NCBI RefSeq assembly: GCF_000024365.1 | Contig: NC_013235.1 | Span: 3,162,001-3,226,000 of the forward strand | Length of the DNA stretch: 64,000 nucleotides | From: Nakamurella multipartita DSM 44233 | Lineage (GTDB): Bacteria; Actinomycetota; Actinomycetes; Mycobacteriales; Nakamurellaceae | Direction: 5' to 3' | Shown: piece by piece, positions 10,775-18,915 of the stretch | How the letters are laid out: each line of letters begins with the position of its first letter | Position numbering within the stretch: the first letter of the stretch is position 1 | Translations under genes and position numbers: made by a program | The notes under the pieces: generated by a model | Seen by the model: the letters and a program-made list of their open reading frames with translations, nothing else | What the model was told of the DNA's origin: nothing | Databases searched by the model: none

Positions 10775-11185
10775 TCAGGGCAGTTCGTTGATGCGGATCA
10801 TGTTGCCGGCCGGGTCCCGGACCGCGCAGTCGCGGACCCCCCAGGGCTGCGCCATCGGCTCCTGCACGACGTCGGCCCCGCTGGCCTGCAGCGTGTCGAA
10901 CAGGCCGTCCAAGTCCTTGGTGGCCAAGGTGATGGCGCCGTAGCTGCCCTTGGCGATCAGTTCCAGGACCACCTGCCGCTCGGCCTCGGTGATGCCGGGG
11001 TCGACGGCCGGCGGGTGCAGCACGATCGCCGTCTGCGGCTGGTTCGGCGGCCCGACGGTCAGCCAGCGCAGCCCGTCGTAGCCGACGTCGTTGCGCAGCT
11101 CGAACCCGAGGGTGCCCTGGTAGAAGGCCAGCGCGGCGTCCGGGTCGGTCTGCGGGAGGAAGGCGTAGTGAATCGTGATCTCCAT
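10775..11185 (-). CDS. VOC-family (glyoxalase/bleomycin-resistance-like) protein, 136 aa
   Basis: Opens MEITIHYAFLPQTDPDAALAFYQGTLGFELRNDV, the common betaalphabetabetabeta module of VOC proteins, with the second module ending CAVRDPAGNMIRINELP. Family members are metal-dependent isomerases or lyases, or bind drugs without catalysis. It lies 5 nt after the AraC-type regulator and 29 nt before the PPOX gene, so it is the second gene of a resistance-like operon. The in-frame open region extends further upstream, but ATG 11185 gives the canonical length. Confidence 0.85.
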   Translation of the reverse strand: MEITIHYAFLPQTDPDAALAFYQGTLGFELRNDVGYDGLRWLTVGPPNQPQTAIVLHPPAVDPGITEAERQVVLELIAKGSYGAITLATKDLDGLFDTLQASGADVVQEPMAQPWGVRDCAVRDPAGNMIRINELP

Positions 11186-11190
11186 GCCGC

Positions 11191-11637
11191 TCACGCTAGT
11201 TCCGGCGGCACCGCCCGTGCTTCTCGATTCCTGATCGGTCGGGTGACCTGCTTGGCCAGGCAGGAGGGCATCTCGGGCGCCGGCTGGGCGTGGCGCGCCC
11301 GGTAGGCACTGGGTGGTTCGCCGACCAGCTCGGTGAACCGGGTGCTGAACGTGCCCAGGGACGAGCAGCCGACGGCGAAGCAGACGTCGGTGACGCTCAT
11401 GTCGCCCCGCCGGAGCAACGCCATCGCCCGCTCGATCCGGCGCGTCATCAGGTACCCGTAGGGCGATTCGCCGTAGGCGAGCTTGAACTGGCGGCTCAGG
11501 TGCCCGGCCGACATGTTGGCGCCCCGGGCCAGCGCTTCGACGTTGAGCGGCCGGGCGTACTCGCGGTCGATCCGGTCGCGGACCCGGCGCAACCGGGCCA
11601 GGTCCCGCAGGCGATCCTCGGCCGACGTACTGGTCAC
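11191..11637 (-). CDS. AraC-family transcriptional regulator (148 aa)
   Basis: Almost the whole protein is an AraC/XylS DNA-binding domain with two helix-turn-helix units: NVEALARGANMSAGHLSRQF and SVTDVCFAVGCSSLGTFSTRF. There is no separate effector domain, as in small MarA/SoxS-like or VOC-linked AraC regulators. The GTG at 11637 is chosen because no other start gives a sensible N-terminus; no clear ribosome site is seen. It heads the operon AraC - VOC - PPOX - UvrA-like and is transcribed away from the palindromic element at 11685-11703. Confidence 0.85.
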   Translation of the reverse strand: MTSTSAEDRLRDLARLRRVRDRIDREYARPLNVEALARGANMSAGHLSRQFKLAYGESPYGYLMTRRIERAMALLRRGDMSVTDVCFAVGCSSLGTFSTRFTELVGEPPSAYRARHAQPAPEMPSCLAKQVTRPIRNREARAVPPELA

Positions 11638-11669
11638 CGGGCGATGGTGCCACGTCGGCCCCTCTTCAA

Positions 11670-11698
11670 GGTATAGCGGCCCCGGGGGCTTGCGGCAA
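11670..11698 (-). promoter_or_regulatory. Candidate promoter of the AraC-VOC-PPOX-UvrA operon
   Basis: On the minus strand TTGCCG (11698-11693) and TATACC (11675-11670) are separated by exactly 17 nt. The -35 hexamer lies inside the RAE-like palindrome, so whatever acts on that element should affect this promoter. The transcript would start about 26 nt before the AraC GTG. Confidence 0.5.
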
Positions 11699-11703
11699 GA
11701 CCC
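11685..11703. promoter_or_regulatory. Rifamycin-associated element (RAE)-like 19-bp inverted repeat
   Basis: The sequence GGGGCTTGCGGCAAGACCC is an inverted repeat (CTTGC/GCAAG core with GGG/CCC flanks). It agrees with the RAE consensus as I recall it from work on rifamycin-inactivating enzymes and HelR in actinomycetes; I cannot check the consensus here. It lies 67 nt upstream of the HelD/HelR-type start and 48 nt upstream of the divergent AraC start, so it is positioned to control both. Confidence 0.75.
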
Positions 11704-11720
11704 CGGTCCGGCCCCAGAAT
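11690..11720 (+). promoter_or_regulatory. Candidate promoter of the HelD/HelR-type gene
   Basis: TTGCGG (11690-11695), contributed by the RAE-like palindrome, is followed after 19 nt by CAGAAT (11715-11720). The spacer is longer than optimal, which is common in promoters that need an activator or altered polymerase. The leader to GTG 11770 is about 43 nt and carries GGAG at 11761-11764. Confidence 0.4.
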
Positions 11721-11769
11721 CGCTGCCCGACGACCTGCCCTTCGGGTCGCGAACCGGATCGGAGCGGCC

Positions 11770-13968
11770 GTGGACTTCCCGACCAGCAGCGTGTTCGACC
11801 TGCCCGATCGCCTGGCGGCCAAGGCCGACCCGGCGTTGATCGCCGACGACGAAAGGCATTTCGCCGCCGTCGCGCAGAATCTGGAACAGTCGATCGCCGA
11901 GTTGTCCGACCGGCTGGCCGCCGCGCGCCGGTCACCGGGCGGGCCCGGGCAGATCGCGCTGGAACGCGATCAGCAGATCCATCGGCTCACCGCCCGCCGG
12001 CGCACCCTGCGGCGCTACGGGGTGGATCTGTGCCTGGCCCGGATCGTCGCCGCCGACCACGGCGAGCCGGTCTACATCGGACGGCTGGGCCTGCGGGACG
12101 ACGCCGGCCGCCCGTTGCTGCTCGACTGGCGCTCGCCGGCCGCCGAACCGTTCTTCGCGGCCACCCACGCCCACCCGATGGGCCTGGTCAGCCGGCGCCG
12201 GTACCGGTGGACGCGGGGCCGGATCACCGACTACTGGGACGAGGTCTTCACCGAGATCCCGACGGCGGACGGCCCGGCCGCACGGGCCGCGCTGGACGAT
12301 CAGTCCGCCTTCATCGCCAGCCTGGGCGGCAGCCGGTCGGAACGGATGCGCGACGTGCTCGGCACCATCCAGGCCGATCAGGACGCCATCATCCGGGCCG
12401 GATCGCGCGGCGCGCTGGTCGTGGACGGCGGTCCGGGCACCGGCAAGACCGTGGTCGCGTTGCATCGCACCGCCTACCTGCTCTACGCCGATCCAAGGTT
12501 GGGCCATCACCGTGGGGGTGTGCTGTTCGTCGGGCCGCATCAGCCCTACCTGGCCTACGTCGCCGACGTGTTGCCGAGCCTGGGCGAGGAGGGCGTGCGG
12601 ACCTGCACGCTGCGGGACCTGGTGGCGGAGGGATCGGCGGCCACCGTCGAGATCGACCCGGCGGTGGCCGGCCTGAAGTCGTCGATGGCGATGGTGGACG
12701 CGATCGAGGCGGCCGTGCGGTTCTACGAGGAGCCGCCCACCGAGGGGCTGTCGGTGAGCACCCCGTGGGCCGACCTGTGGCTCGACCCGGACGACTGGCA
12801 GCGGGCGTTCGCCGCGCCGGAACCGGGCACCCCGCACAACCACGCGCGGGCGGCGATCCTGGCCGAGCTGGTCACCATCCTGCTCGACTCGCTGATCGAC
12901 ACGGCCGGGGTCGACGTGCCGGCCGAGCAATTGGCGGCCGCGCTGCGCCGCCACCGCGACCTGCTCACCGCCCTGTACCGGGCCTGGCCGCTGATCGAGG
13001 CGGCCGACCTGGTCGGGGACCTGTGGTCGGTGCCGGCGTACCTGCGGCGGTGCGCACCCTGGCTCACGGCCGAGCAGGCGCGGCGGCTGCACCGCGCGGA
13101 CGCACAGGCCTGGACCGAGTCCGACCTGCCGCTGCTGGATGCGGCCCGGCACCGGCTAGGCGACCCGGCGGCCGCCGACCGGGACCGGCGCCGCGCCGCC
13201 GCGGTCGCCGCCCGCCAGGAGTCGATGACGCAAGTGGTCGAGCACCTGATCGAGTCCGACGACTCGGAGATGGCGGTCATGTCGATGCTGCGCGGCCAGG
13301 ATCTGCGCGAGGCGTTGGTCGACGAGGCCGAGCTACCGGCCGCCGATCCGGACGTGCTGGCCGGCCCGTTCGCCCATGTCGTGGTGGACGAGGCCCAGGA
13401 GCTGACCGACGCGCAGTGGCAGATGCTGGTGCGCCGCTGCCCGTCCCGCAGCCTGACGATCGTCGGCGACCGCGCCCAGGCCCGGCACGGGTTCGCCGAG
13501 TCCTGGGCGCAACGGTTGGACCGGGTCGGACTCGGCTCGATCGCTGGCTCGATCAGGGTGGCGTCGTTGACCATCAACTACCGGACCCCGATCGAGGTGA
13601 TGACGCGCGCCGAGCCGGTGATCCGGGCCGTCCGGCCGGATGCCAACGTGCCCACCTCGGTCCGGCACGGCCGGCCCGTCGTCGACGGGTCGACGGCCGA
13701 GCTGGCGACGATCGTGGACGCCTGGTTGGCCGCCGAGGTCGACGGAATCGGTTGCGTCATCGGCGATCCCACGTTCCGGCCGCGTCCCCGGATCCGGTCG
13801 CTGACTCCCGAGCTGGCCAAGGGGCTGGAGTTCGACCTGGTCGTGTTGGTCGATCCGGACCGGTTCGGCCCGGCCGGCGCCATCGAGACGGCGGTCGACC
13901 GCTATGTCGCGATGACCCGGGCGACCGCGCAGCTGGTGATCCTCACCTCGCCCGGGAGTAGATGCTGA
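11770..13968 (+). CDS. helR: HelD/HelR-type RNA polymerase-associated helicase-like ATPase (732 aa)
   Basis: Superfamily-1 helicase-like protein of the HelD class, which pushes an N-terminal coiled-coil arm into RNA polymerase to release nucleic acid. HelR members also displace rifamycins. Visible parts: an N-terminal helical arm (residues about 15-80, rich in E/R/Q), Walker A VDGGPGTGKT (218-227), Walker B VVVDEAQELTDAQW (~534-547), motif V-like KGLEFDLVVLV (~688) and motif VI-like YVAMTRATAQL (~712-722). GTG 11770 has GGAG 5 nt upstream. The RAE-like palindrome in its promoter favours HelR over generic HelD, so the symbol is an inference from context. Its last 26 nt overlap the end of the converging modC gene. 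Confidence 0.85.
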   Translation: MDFPTSSVFDLPDRLAAKADPALIADDERHFAAVAQNLEQSIAELSDRLAAARRSPGGPGQIALERDQQIHRLTARRRTLRRYGVDLCLARIVAADHGEPVYIGRLGLRDDAGRPLLLDWRSPAAEPFFAATHAHPMGLVSRRRYRWTRGRITDYWDEVFTEIPTADGPAARAALDDQSAFIASLGGSRSERMRDVLGTIQADQDAIIRAGSRGALVVDGGPGTGKTVVALHRTAYLLYADPRLGHHRGGVLFVGPHQPYLAYVADVLPSLGEEGVRTCTLRDLVAEGSAATVEIDPAVAGLKSSMAMVDAIEAAVRFYEEPPTEGLSVSTPWADLWLDPDDWQRAFAAPEPGTPHNHARAAILAELVTILLDSLIDTAGVDVPAEQLAAALRRHRDLLTALYRAWPLIEAADLVGDLWSVPAYLRRCAPWLTAEQARRLHRADAQAWTESDLPLLDAARHRLGDPAAADRDRRRAAAVAARQESMTQVVEHLIESDDSEMAVMSMLRGQDLREALVDEAELPAADPDVLAGPFAHVVVDEAQELTDAQWQMLVRRCPSRSLTIVGDRAQARHGFAESWAQRLDRVGLGSIAGSIRVASLTINYRTPIEVMTRAEPVIRAVRPDANVPTSVRHGRPVVDGSTAELATIVDAWLAAEVDGIGCVIGDPTFRPRPRIRSLTPELAKGLEFDLVVLVDPDRFGPAGAIETAVDRYVAMTRATAQLVILTSPGSRC

Positions 13969-15058
13969 CCTCGGTCGCCTTGACCGCGAAGAACACCGGA
14001 TCGCCGGGTTGCAGGTGCAGGTCGGCCGCGGCGGCGACGGTGACGTCGGCCAGCAGCGCGCCGACCGCGGGGATCGGCGCGGTGTGCAGCCGGACGACGT
14101 CGCCGCGCGGTTCGAGTTCGGTGATGGTGACCGGCAGGTGGTTGCGGGGGCTGCCGGACGGCTCGGTCAGATGCACGGCGACCGCGGACGGCCGGAACAT
14201 GGCGACCGCGGGTTCCCCGACCGGGCAGCTCGGATCGAGCCGACCGCTGACGATCGTGCCGGTGTCGGTGACCAGGTGGGTGGTCTGGGCGGTCCCGGTG
14301 ATCAGGTTGATGCCGGCGATGCGCGCGGTGAACGCCGACCGGGGTTCGGTGAGCACGGTCCGGGTGGGGCCGTCCTCGACGACGTGCCCGGCCTCGATCA
14401 CCACCACCCGGTCGGCCAGCGACAGCGCGTCGATCAGGTCGTGGGTAACCAGCAGCGCGGTGCGGCCGCTGCCGCGCAGGACGCGGCGCAGCAGCTGCCG
14501 CACGGCGGGGGCGACGGCCACATCCAGGGCGGCCATCGGTTCGTCGAGCAGCAACACCGCGGGGTCGGCGGCCAGCGCCCGGGCGATCGCGATGCGCTGG
14601 GCCTGGCCGCCGGAGAGCTGGGCGGGTTTGCGGTCGGCCAGCTCGGTCGCGTCCACCGCGGCCAGCCACCGGTCGGCGACGTCCCGGGCGGCCCGCCGGC
14701 CCTGCCCCTGGCTGCGCGGGCCGAACGCCACGTTGGCGGCGGCGGACAGGTGCGGGAACAGCAGCGCCTGCTGGGCGAGCAACACCACCCGGCGCCGGTG
14801 CGGTGGCATCCAGGCGCCGGTGGCGGCGTCGGCCAGGACCTGGCCGTCCAGGGTGATCCGGCCGGTGTCCGGCCGCAGCAGGCCGGCCAGCAGCGACAGC
14901 AGGGTGGACTTGCCCGCCCCGTTGGCGCCCAGGACGGCGACCACCTGGCCGGCGTCGACGGACAGGCTCAGGTCGGTCCCCCGGTCGGCGACCGTGGCGG
15001 TCACCTCCAGTGCGCCGCCCGGCGGCCGGGTGCCCAGGACGAGGGATTTGCTCGTCAC
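13943..15058 (-). CDS. modC: Molybdate ABC transporter ATP-binding protein (371 aa)
   Basis: ABC ATPase with Walker [10 protein letters not shown] (~40-48), signature [15 protein letters not shown] (~146), Walker B LLLDEP (~168) and H-loop LLVTHDL, followed by a C-terminal TOBE/Mop domain (~295-368) that binds oxyanion, as in ModC. It powers high-affinity molybdate (or tungstate) uptake. GTG 15058 overlaps the modB stop in GTGA, and the longer upstream open region is not used. Its 3' end overlaps the converging helicase gene by 26 bp. Confidence 0.92.
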   Translation of the reverse strand: MTSKSLVLGTRPPGGALEVTATVADRGTDLSLSVDAGQVVAVLGANGAGKSTLLSLLAGLLRPDTGRITLDGQVLADAATGAWMPPHRRRVVLLAQQALLFPHLSAAANVAFGPRSQGQGRRAARDVADRWLAAVDATELADRKPAQLSGGQAQRIAIARALAADPAVLLLDEPMAALDVAVAPAVRQLLRRVLRGSGRTALLVTHDLIDALSLADRVVVIEAGHVVEDGPTRTVLTEPRSAFTARIAGINLITGTAQTTHLVTDTGTIVSGRLDPSCPVGEPAVAMFRPSAVAVHLTEPSGSPRNHLPVTITELEPRGDVVRLHTAPIPAVGALLADVTVAAAADLHLQPGDPVFFAVKATEVSIYSRAR

Positions 15059-15882
15059 CGGACGCCCTCGCCGCCGCGCCCACGGGTGGCCAGCACGATC
15101 AGTACCGCGACGACGACGAGCACCAGGGACAGCGCGACGGCAGCGTCGGCGTCGCTCTCGCGCTGCAGGTAGATCTCCAGCGGCAGAGTGCGGGTGACGC
15201 CCTGCAGGCTGCCGGCGAAGGTGAGGGTGGCGCCGAACTCGCCCAGGGCCCGGGCGAACGCCAGCACCGCGCCGGAGAACAGGCCGGGCAGCACCAGCGG
15301 CAGGCTGACCCGGCGCAGCACCGTGGTCGGGGTGGCCCCCAGAGTGGCCGCCACCGCCTCGTACCGACGGCCGGCCGAGCGCAGCGAACCCTCCAGGCTG
15401 AGTACGAGAAACGGCAGGGCGACGAAGGTCTGGGCGATGACCACGGCGGTGGTGGTGAACGCGACCCGGATGCCCAGCACCTCCAACGAGCTGCCCAGCA
15501 GTCCCTGCCGGCCGAAGGTGTAGATCAGGGCGATGCCGCCGACCACCGGGGGCAGCACGAGCGGGAGCAGGACCAGGGAGCGGGCCAGCCGCAGCCCGGG
15601 GAACCGGGCCCGGGCCAGCACCAGGGCCATCGGCGTGCCCAGGAGCACGCACAGCACGGTGCTGGCGGTCGAGGTCTTCAGGCTCAGCCACAGGGCGTCA
15701 ACCGAGGAATCGGAGGTGATCAGGGCCGCGAACTGTGACCACTGCACCCGGGCCAGCATCGCCACCAGCGGCAGCACGATGAACAGGCCGCCCAGCCCGG
15801 CGGGCAGGAACACCCACCCGGGCAGGCCGGACGCGGACGCGGTCCGACCTCGCCGCCGGACCGCGTCCGGCACGGTGGTCAT
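15055..15882 (-). CDS. modB: Molybdate ABC transporter permease (275 aa)
   Basis: Inner-membrane permease with about six hydrophobic segments, starting with [21 protein letters not shown]. The permease coupling loop (EAA motif) is seen as [21 protein letters not shown] near residue 178, and the ModB-like end [23 protein letters not shown] is present. It pairs with the ModC ATPase and the ModA lipoprotein. The start at 15882 is 22 nt after the modA stop, and the end overlaps modC by GTGA. Confidence 0.92.
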   Translation of the reverse strand: MTTVPDAVRRRGRTASASGLPGWVFLPAGLGGLFIVLPLVAMLARVQWSQFAALITSDSSVDALWLSLKTSTASTVLCVLLGTPMALVLARARFPGLRLARSLVLLPLVLPPVVGGIALIYTFGRQGLLGSSLEVLGIRVAFTTTAVVIAQTFVALPFLVLSLEGSLRSAGRRYEAVAATLGATPTTVLRRVSLPLVLPGLFSGAVLAFARALGEFGATLTFAGSLQGVTRTLPLEIYLQRESDADAAVALSLVLVVVAVLIVLATRGRGGEGVR

Positions 15883-15904
15883 CCCCGGCTCCCGATCGGC
15901 CCGG

Positions 15905-16729
15905 TCAGGGCGCCGGCGCGAAGCCGGCGTCCTGCAGGACCTGCTGACCGTCCGGACCGGTGACCAGCGCGATGAACTGGGCGGCCAGCTCCGGCTGGGT
16001 GGCCTGGGTCAGCACGGCGATGGGGTACACGCTGACCACCGTGGCGGCCTCCGTGAACGAGACCGCGGTGACCTTGTCGCCGGCGCCCTTGGCGTCGGTG
16101 ACGTACACCAGGCCGGCGTCGGCCTGCCCGGTTTGCACCTTGTTGAGCACGTCGGTGACCGAGGATTCCTCGCTGACCGGGGCCAGCGTGACGCCGGTGC
16201 TCTGCTCGACCTTGGTGGTGGCCGACCCGCAGGGCACCTGGGGCGCGCACACCACCACCTGCAGGTCGGACGCGGTCAGATCGGCGAACCCGGTGATGCC
16301 CTTCGGGTTTCCGGGCTGGGTGACGATGGTCAGCGTGTTGCTGGCGAAGTCGACCGGCTGGCCCGAGATCACCCCGGCGGTCTGCGCCTTGCCCATGTTG
16401 TTCTCGTCCGCCGAGGCGAACACGTCGGCCGGGGCCCCCGCGGTGATCTGGGTGACCAGATCGGAGGAGCCGGCGAAGTTGAACGTCACCGCCGCGCCGG
16501 GGTGCTGAGCCTGGAAGGTCTCCCCCAGCGCGGTGAACGACTTCTTCAGCGACGCGGCGGCGAAAACAGTGACCGTGCCGGTGCTGCTCGGGGACGAACC
16601 GGCCGTCCCCGTCGCCGGCACCGCGGCCGATGCGCCGGTCCCGGCGCTGGACCCGCAGGCGGTCAGCAGCGCCGCCGCCAGGCCGGCCGCCAGGGCGGCC
16701 GCCCGAGCCCGCCCGAATCGCCGACTCAT
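15905..16729 (-). CDS. modA: Molybdate-binding lipoprotein (274 aa)
   Basis: Begins with a twin-Arg-like basic stretch and a hydrophobic signal ending in the lipobox LLTAC (Cys25), then a Ser/Thr-rich linker and the ModA fold: [43 protein letters not shown]. The Ser residues in AAASL and GSSD are the usual oxyanion ligands. It is anchored outside the membrane and feeds ModBC. The start at 16729 has GGAGG upstream and overlaps the regulator's stop in ATGA; a longer in-frame open region upstream is not used. Confidence 0.93.
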   Translation of the reverse strand: MSRRFGRARAAALAAGLAAALLTACGSSAGTGASAAVPATGTAGSSPSSTGTVTVFAAASLKKSFTALGETFQAQHPGAAVTFNFAGSSDLVTQITAGAPADVFASADENNMGKAQTAGVISGQPVDFASNTLTIVTQPGNPKGITGFADLTASDLQVVVCAPQVPCGSATTKVEQSTGVTLAPVSEESSVTDVLNKVQTGQADAGLVYVTDAKGAGDKVTAVSFTEAATVVSVYPIAVLTQATQPELAAQFIALVTGPDGQQVLQDAGFAPAP

Positions 16730-17133
16730 GACGAACCTCCGGGGGTTTCGACGATCACCGTGGTCGCCTTGACCACGGCCACGGCCAACGTGCCGGGTTG
16801 CAGGTTCAGGTCCCGGGCGGCCTCGCTGCTCATGAGCGAGACCACGGTGTGCGGGCCGCACTGCATCTCCACCTGCGCCATCACCCCGTCCATCACCACC
16901 CGGGTGACCAGCCCGACGAACCGGTTGCGGGCCGACCGGGCCACCCCGGAGGGGTCGGCCGGTAGGGCGGCCGCGTGCTGGCGGGAGAACTCGGCCAACG
17001 CGACCCCGTCGATGACCTTGCGGCCGGCCTCGTTCGTGGTCACCGGGAGGGAGCCGGCGTCGATCCACCGGCGCACGGTGTCATCGCTGACGGCGAGCAA
17101 CTCAGCCGCCTCGCGAATCAGGAACTGCGTCAT
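16726..17133 (-). CDS. HTH-TOBE molybdate-responsive regulator (135 aa)
   Basis: The N-terminal 55 residues form an excisionase/MerR-type helix-turn-helix (FLIREAAELLAVSDDTVRRW). Residues about 68-133 are a Mop/TOBE molybdate-binding domain (NRFVGLVTRVVMDGVMAQVE ... AVVKATTVIVETP). It is the first gene of the mod operon and likely senses molybdate. Its architecture differs from the LysR-like ModE of enterobacteria. ATG 17133 is chosen because a promoter -10 box lies 7 nt upstream (leaderless) and it gives the conserved N-terminus. Confidence 0.85.
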   Translation of the reverse strand: MTQFLIREAAELLAVSDDTVRRWIDAGSLPVTTNEAGRKVIDGVALAEFSRQHAAALPADPSGVARSARNRFVGLVTRVVMDGVMAQVEMQCGPHTVVSLMSSEAARDLNLQPGTLAVAVVKATTVIVETPGGSS

Positions 17134-17140
17134 GGAGTGA

Positions 17141-17169
17141 ACAATAGAGCCGCACATGCGGGGATCCAA
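17141..17169 (-). promoter_or_regulatory. Leaderless promoter of the molybdate operon
   Basis: TTGGAT (17169-17164), a 17-nt spacer, then TATTGT (17146-17141), with ATG only 7 nt further on at 17133. The predicted transcript starts at or within 1-2 nt of the start codon, which explains the lack of a ribosome site. The spacer contains CGCATGTGCG, a perfect 10-bp palindrome that could be an operator for the HTH-TOBE protein. Confidence 0.6.
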
Positions 17170-17334
17170 ACGACTGCGCACCGTATCTGCGTTGGTCTTG
17201 CGCTGGCACGGTCGTCACCGACGGGGCATGCGGCGCCCCGGACGGCCGCGGTCGAGTTGACCGTGCGTCACCGGGCGTCGAGGATGAAGGGCGGTGTCCG
17301 GATTGTCCGGCCCGTCAGTCCCCGGGAGACCGCG

Positions 17335-18912
17335 ATGGCCCCAGTCACTCCCCCATTGCCCGCCGACACCCCGGCCGAGGTGGCCGCCCTGGCCGGCCGC
17401 GAGCCCCGCCCGCCGGCCACCGATCCGACGCTGGGGATCGCGGTCGACCCCGACCCCGGGGCCGAGCCCGCGCACCGCATCGTCACCATCGGCGATTCGC
17501 TCACGCATGGCTTCCAGAGCGCCGCGATCTACAACACCGACCTGTCCTACGGGGCGATCATCGCCACCGAACTCGGCTGGTTCGAGCAGTTCCGGTACCC
17601 GCGTTACCCGGCTCTCGGCGGGCTGCCGCTGAATCTGGAGTACCTGCTGCGCGAGCTGGAACTACGCTTCGGGCCGACGTTCTCGCCCTGGGAGGTGCCG
17701 CTGGCCGCGCTGCGCACCCGCAGCCTGATGAACGACATCGAGGAGTACTGGGAACGCGGACCGGGTGCGCTGGTGCCGACCATCGCCGGGTACAACCATG
17801 CACTGGCGGTGTTCTCCTGGGACCTGTACGACGCGCTGCACCACACCTTCGACTCGTGCCGCCGTTACGCCGCGGAGCCCACCAACAACCTGCTCATCCC
17901 GTTCGTCGACAACGCCCCGGCCCGGGCCGCGCTGCGGGTCTACCCGCACGGCGACCCGGCCACCGAGCGGCTGACCCTGCTCGACGTGGCCGAAAAGCTC
18001 GGCCAGCAAGGCGGTATCGAGACTCTGGTGGTGTGGCTGGGGGCCAACAACGTACTCGGCAGCGTGCTGCAGCTCCAGCTGCGCTGGAGCCAGGACCCGG
18101 GTTTTCGGGATCCGCGCACCAAGGCCGAGTACACCGTGTGGGACCCGGCCCATTTCCGGCTCGAGTACGACGAACTGGTCGCCCGGCTCACCCGGATCGA
18201 GGCGAAAAACGTCATCCTGTGCACGGTTCCGCACGTCACTATCCCCCCGGCGACCCGCGGGGTGTTCACCCGGCCCGACAAGTCGGCCTACTTCCCGTAC
18301 TACGCCCGCCCCTGGGTGACCGACGAGGACTTCCAGCCGACCGGCGACAAGCATCTGACCGCCGGCCAGGCCTGCGCCATCGACTACGCGATCGACCTGT
18401 ACAACGCGCACATCGAGCAGGCGGTGCGGGCGGCCCGGCAGGCCGGACGGAACTGGTTCCTGTGCGACATCGCCGGGGTGCTGGACCGGCTGGCCTACCG
18501 CCGGTACCGGCAGAACGACGATGCCCGCCCGAGCTGGTGGACGCCCTACCCGCTGCCCCCGGCGCTGGCCGCCGTGCAGCCCGAGCCGGACACCCAGTTC
18601 CTGACCGGGGACGGCCAGGGCGGCCGGGCCAAGGGCGGGCTGTTCTCCCTGGACGGGGTGCACCCGACGACCGTTGCCTACGGCATCGTCGCCCAGGAAC
18701 TGATCACGATCATGCAGTCAGCCGGAGTCACCTTCCGCACGCCGACCGGCGCGGTGCGCACCGGGCCGATCGAGGTCGACTTCGACCGGCTGATCCGGCG
18801 CGACACCCTGCTCACCGCGCCGCCCCAGCTCATCGACTCGACCCTGGGCGTCATCGGCTGGTTGGACGAGACGATCGACGTGTTCTCCCAGCTGATCCGG
18901 GGGCGCCTGTAG
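17335..18912 (+). CDS. SGNH/GDSL-type hydrolase, large (525 aa)
   Basis: Esterase/lipase-like protein of the SGNH fold. Block I is TIGDSLTHGF with nucleophile Ser55, an oxyanion-hole block is LGANNVLG near residue 237, and block V is DGVHPT near 439-444, giving the catalytic Asp and His. The 525-residue length is about double a typical SGNH hydrolase because of long insertions between blocks. There is no signal peptide. ATG 17335 has GGGAGA upstream. The substrate is unknown. It converges on the WD40 fragment with 3 nt between the stops. Confidence 0.8.
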   Translation: MAPVTPPLPADTPAEVAALAGREPRPPATDPTLGIAVDPDPGAEPAHRIVTIGDSLTHGFQSAAIYNTDLSYGAIIATELGWFEQFRYPRYPALGGLPLNLEYLLRELELRFGPTFSPWEVPLAALRTRSLMNDIEEYWERGPGALVPTIAGYNHALAVFSWDLYDALHHTFDSCRRYAAEPTNNLLIPFVDNAPARAALRVYPHGDPATERLTLLDVAEKLGQQGGIETLVVWLGANNVLGSVLQLQLRWSQDPGFRDPRTKAEYTVWDPAHFRLEYDELVARLTRIEAKNVILCTVPHVTIPPATRGVFTRPDKSAYFPYYARPWVTDEDFQPTGDKHLTAGQACAIDYAIDLYNAHIEQAVRAARQAGRNWFLCDIAGVLDRLAYRRYRQNDDARPSWWTPYPLPPALAAVQPEPDTQFLTGDGQGGRAKGGLFSLDGVHPTTVAYGIVAQELITIMQSAGVTFRTPTGAVRTGPIEVDFDRLIRRDTLLTAPPQLIDSTLGVIGWLDETIDVFSQLIRGRL

Positions 18913-18915
18913 CGC

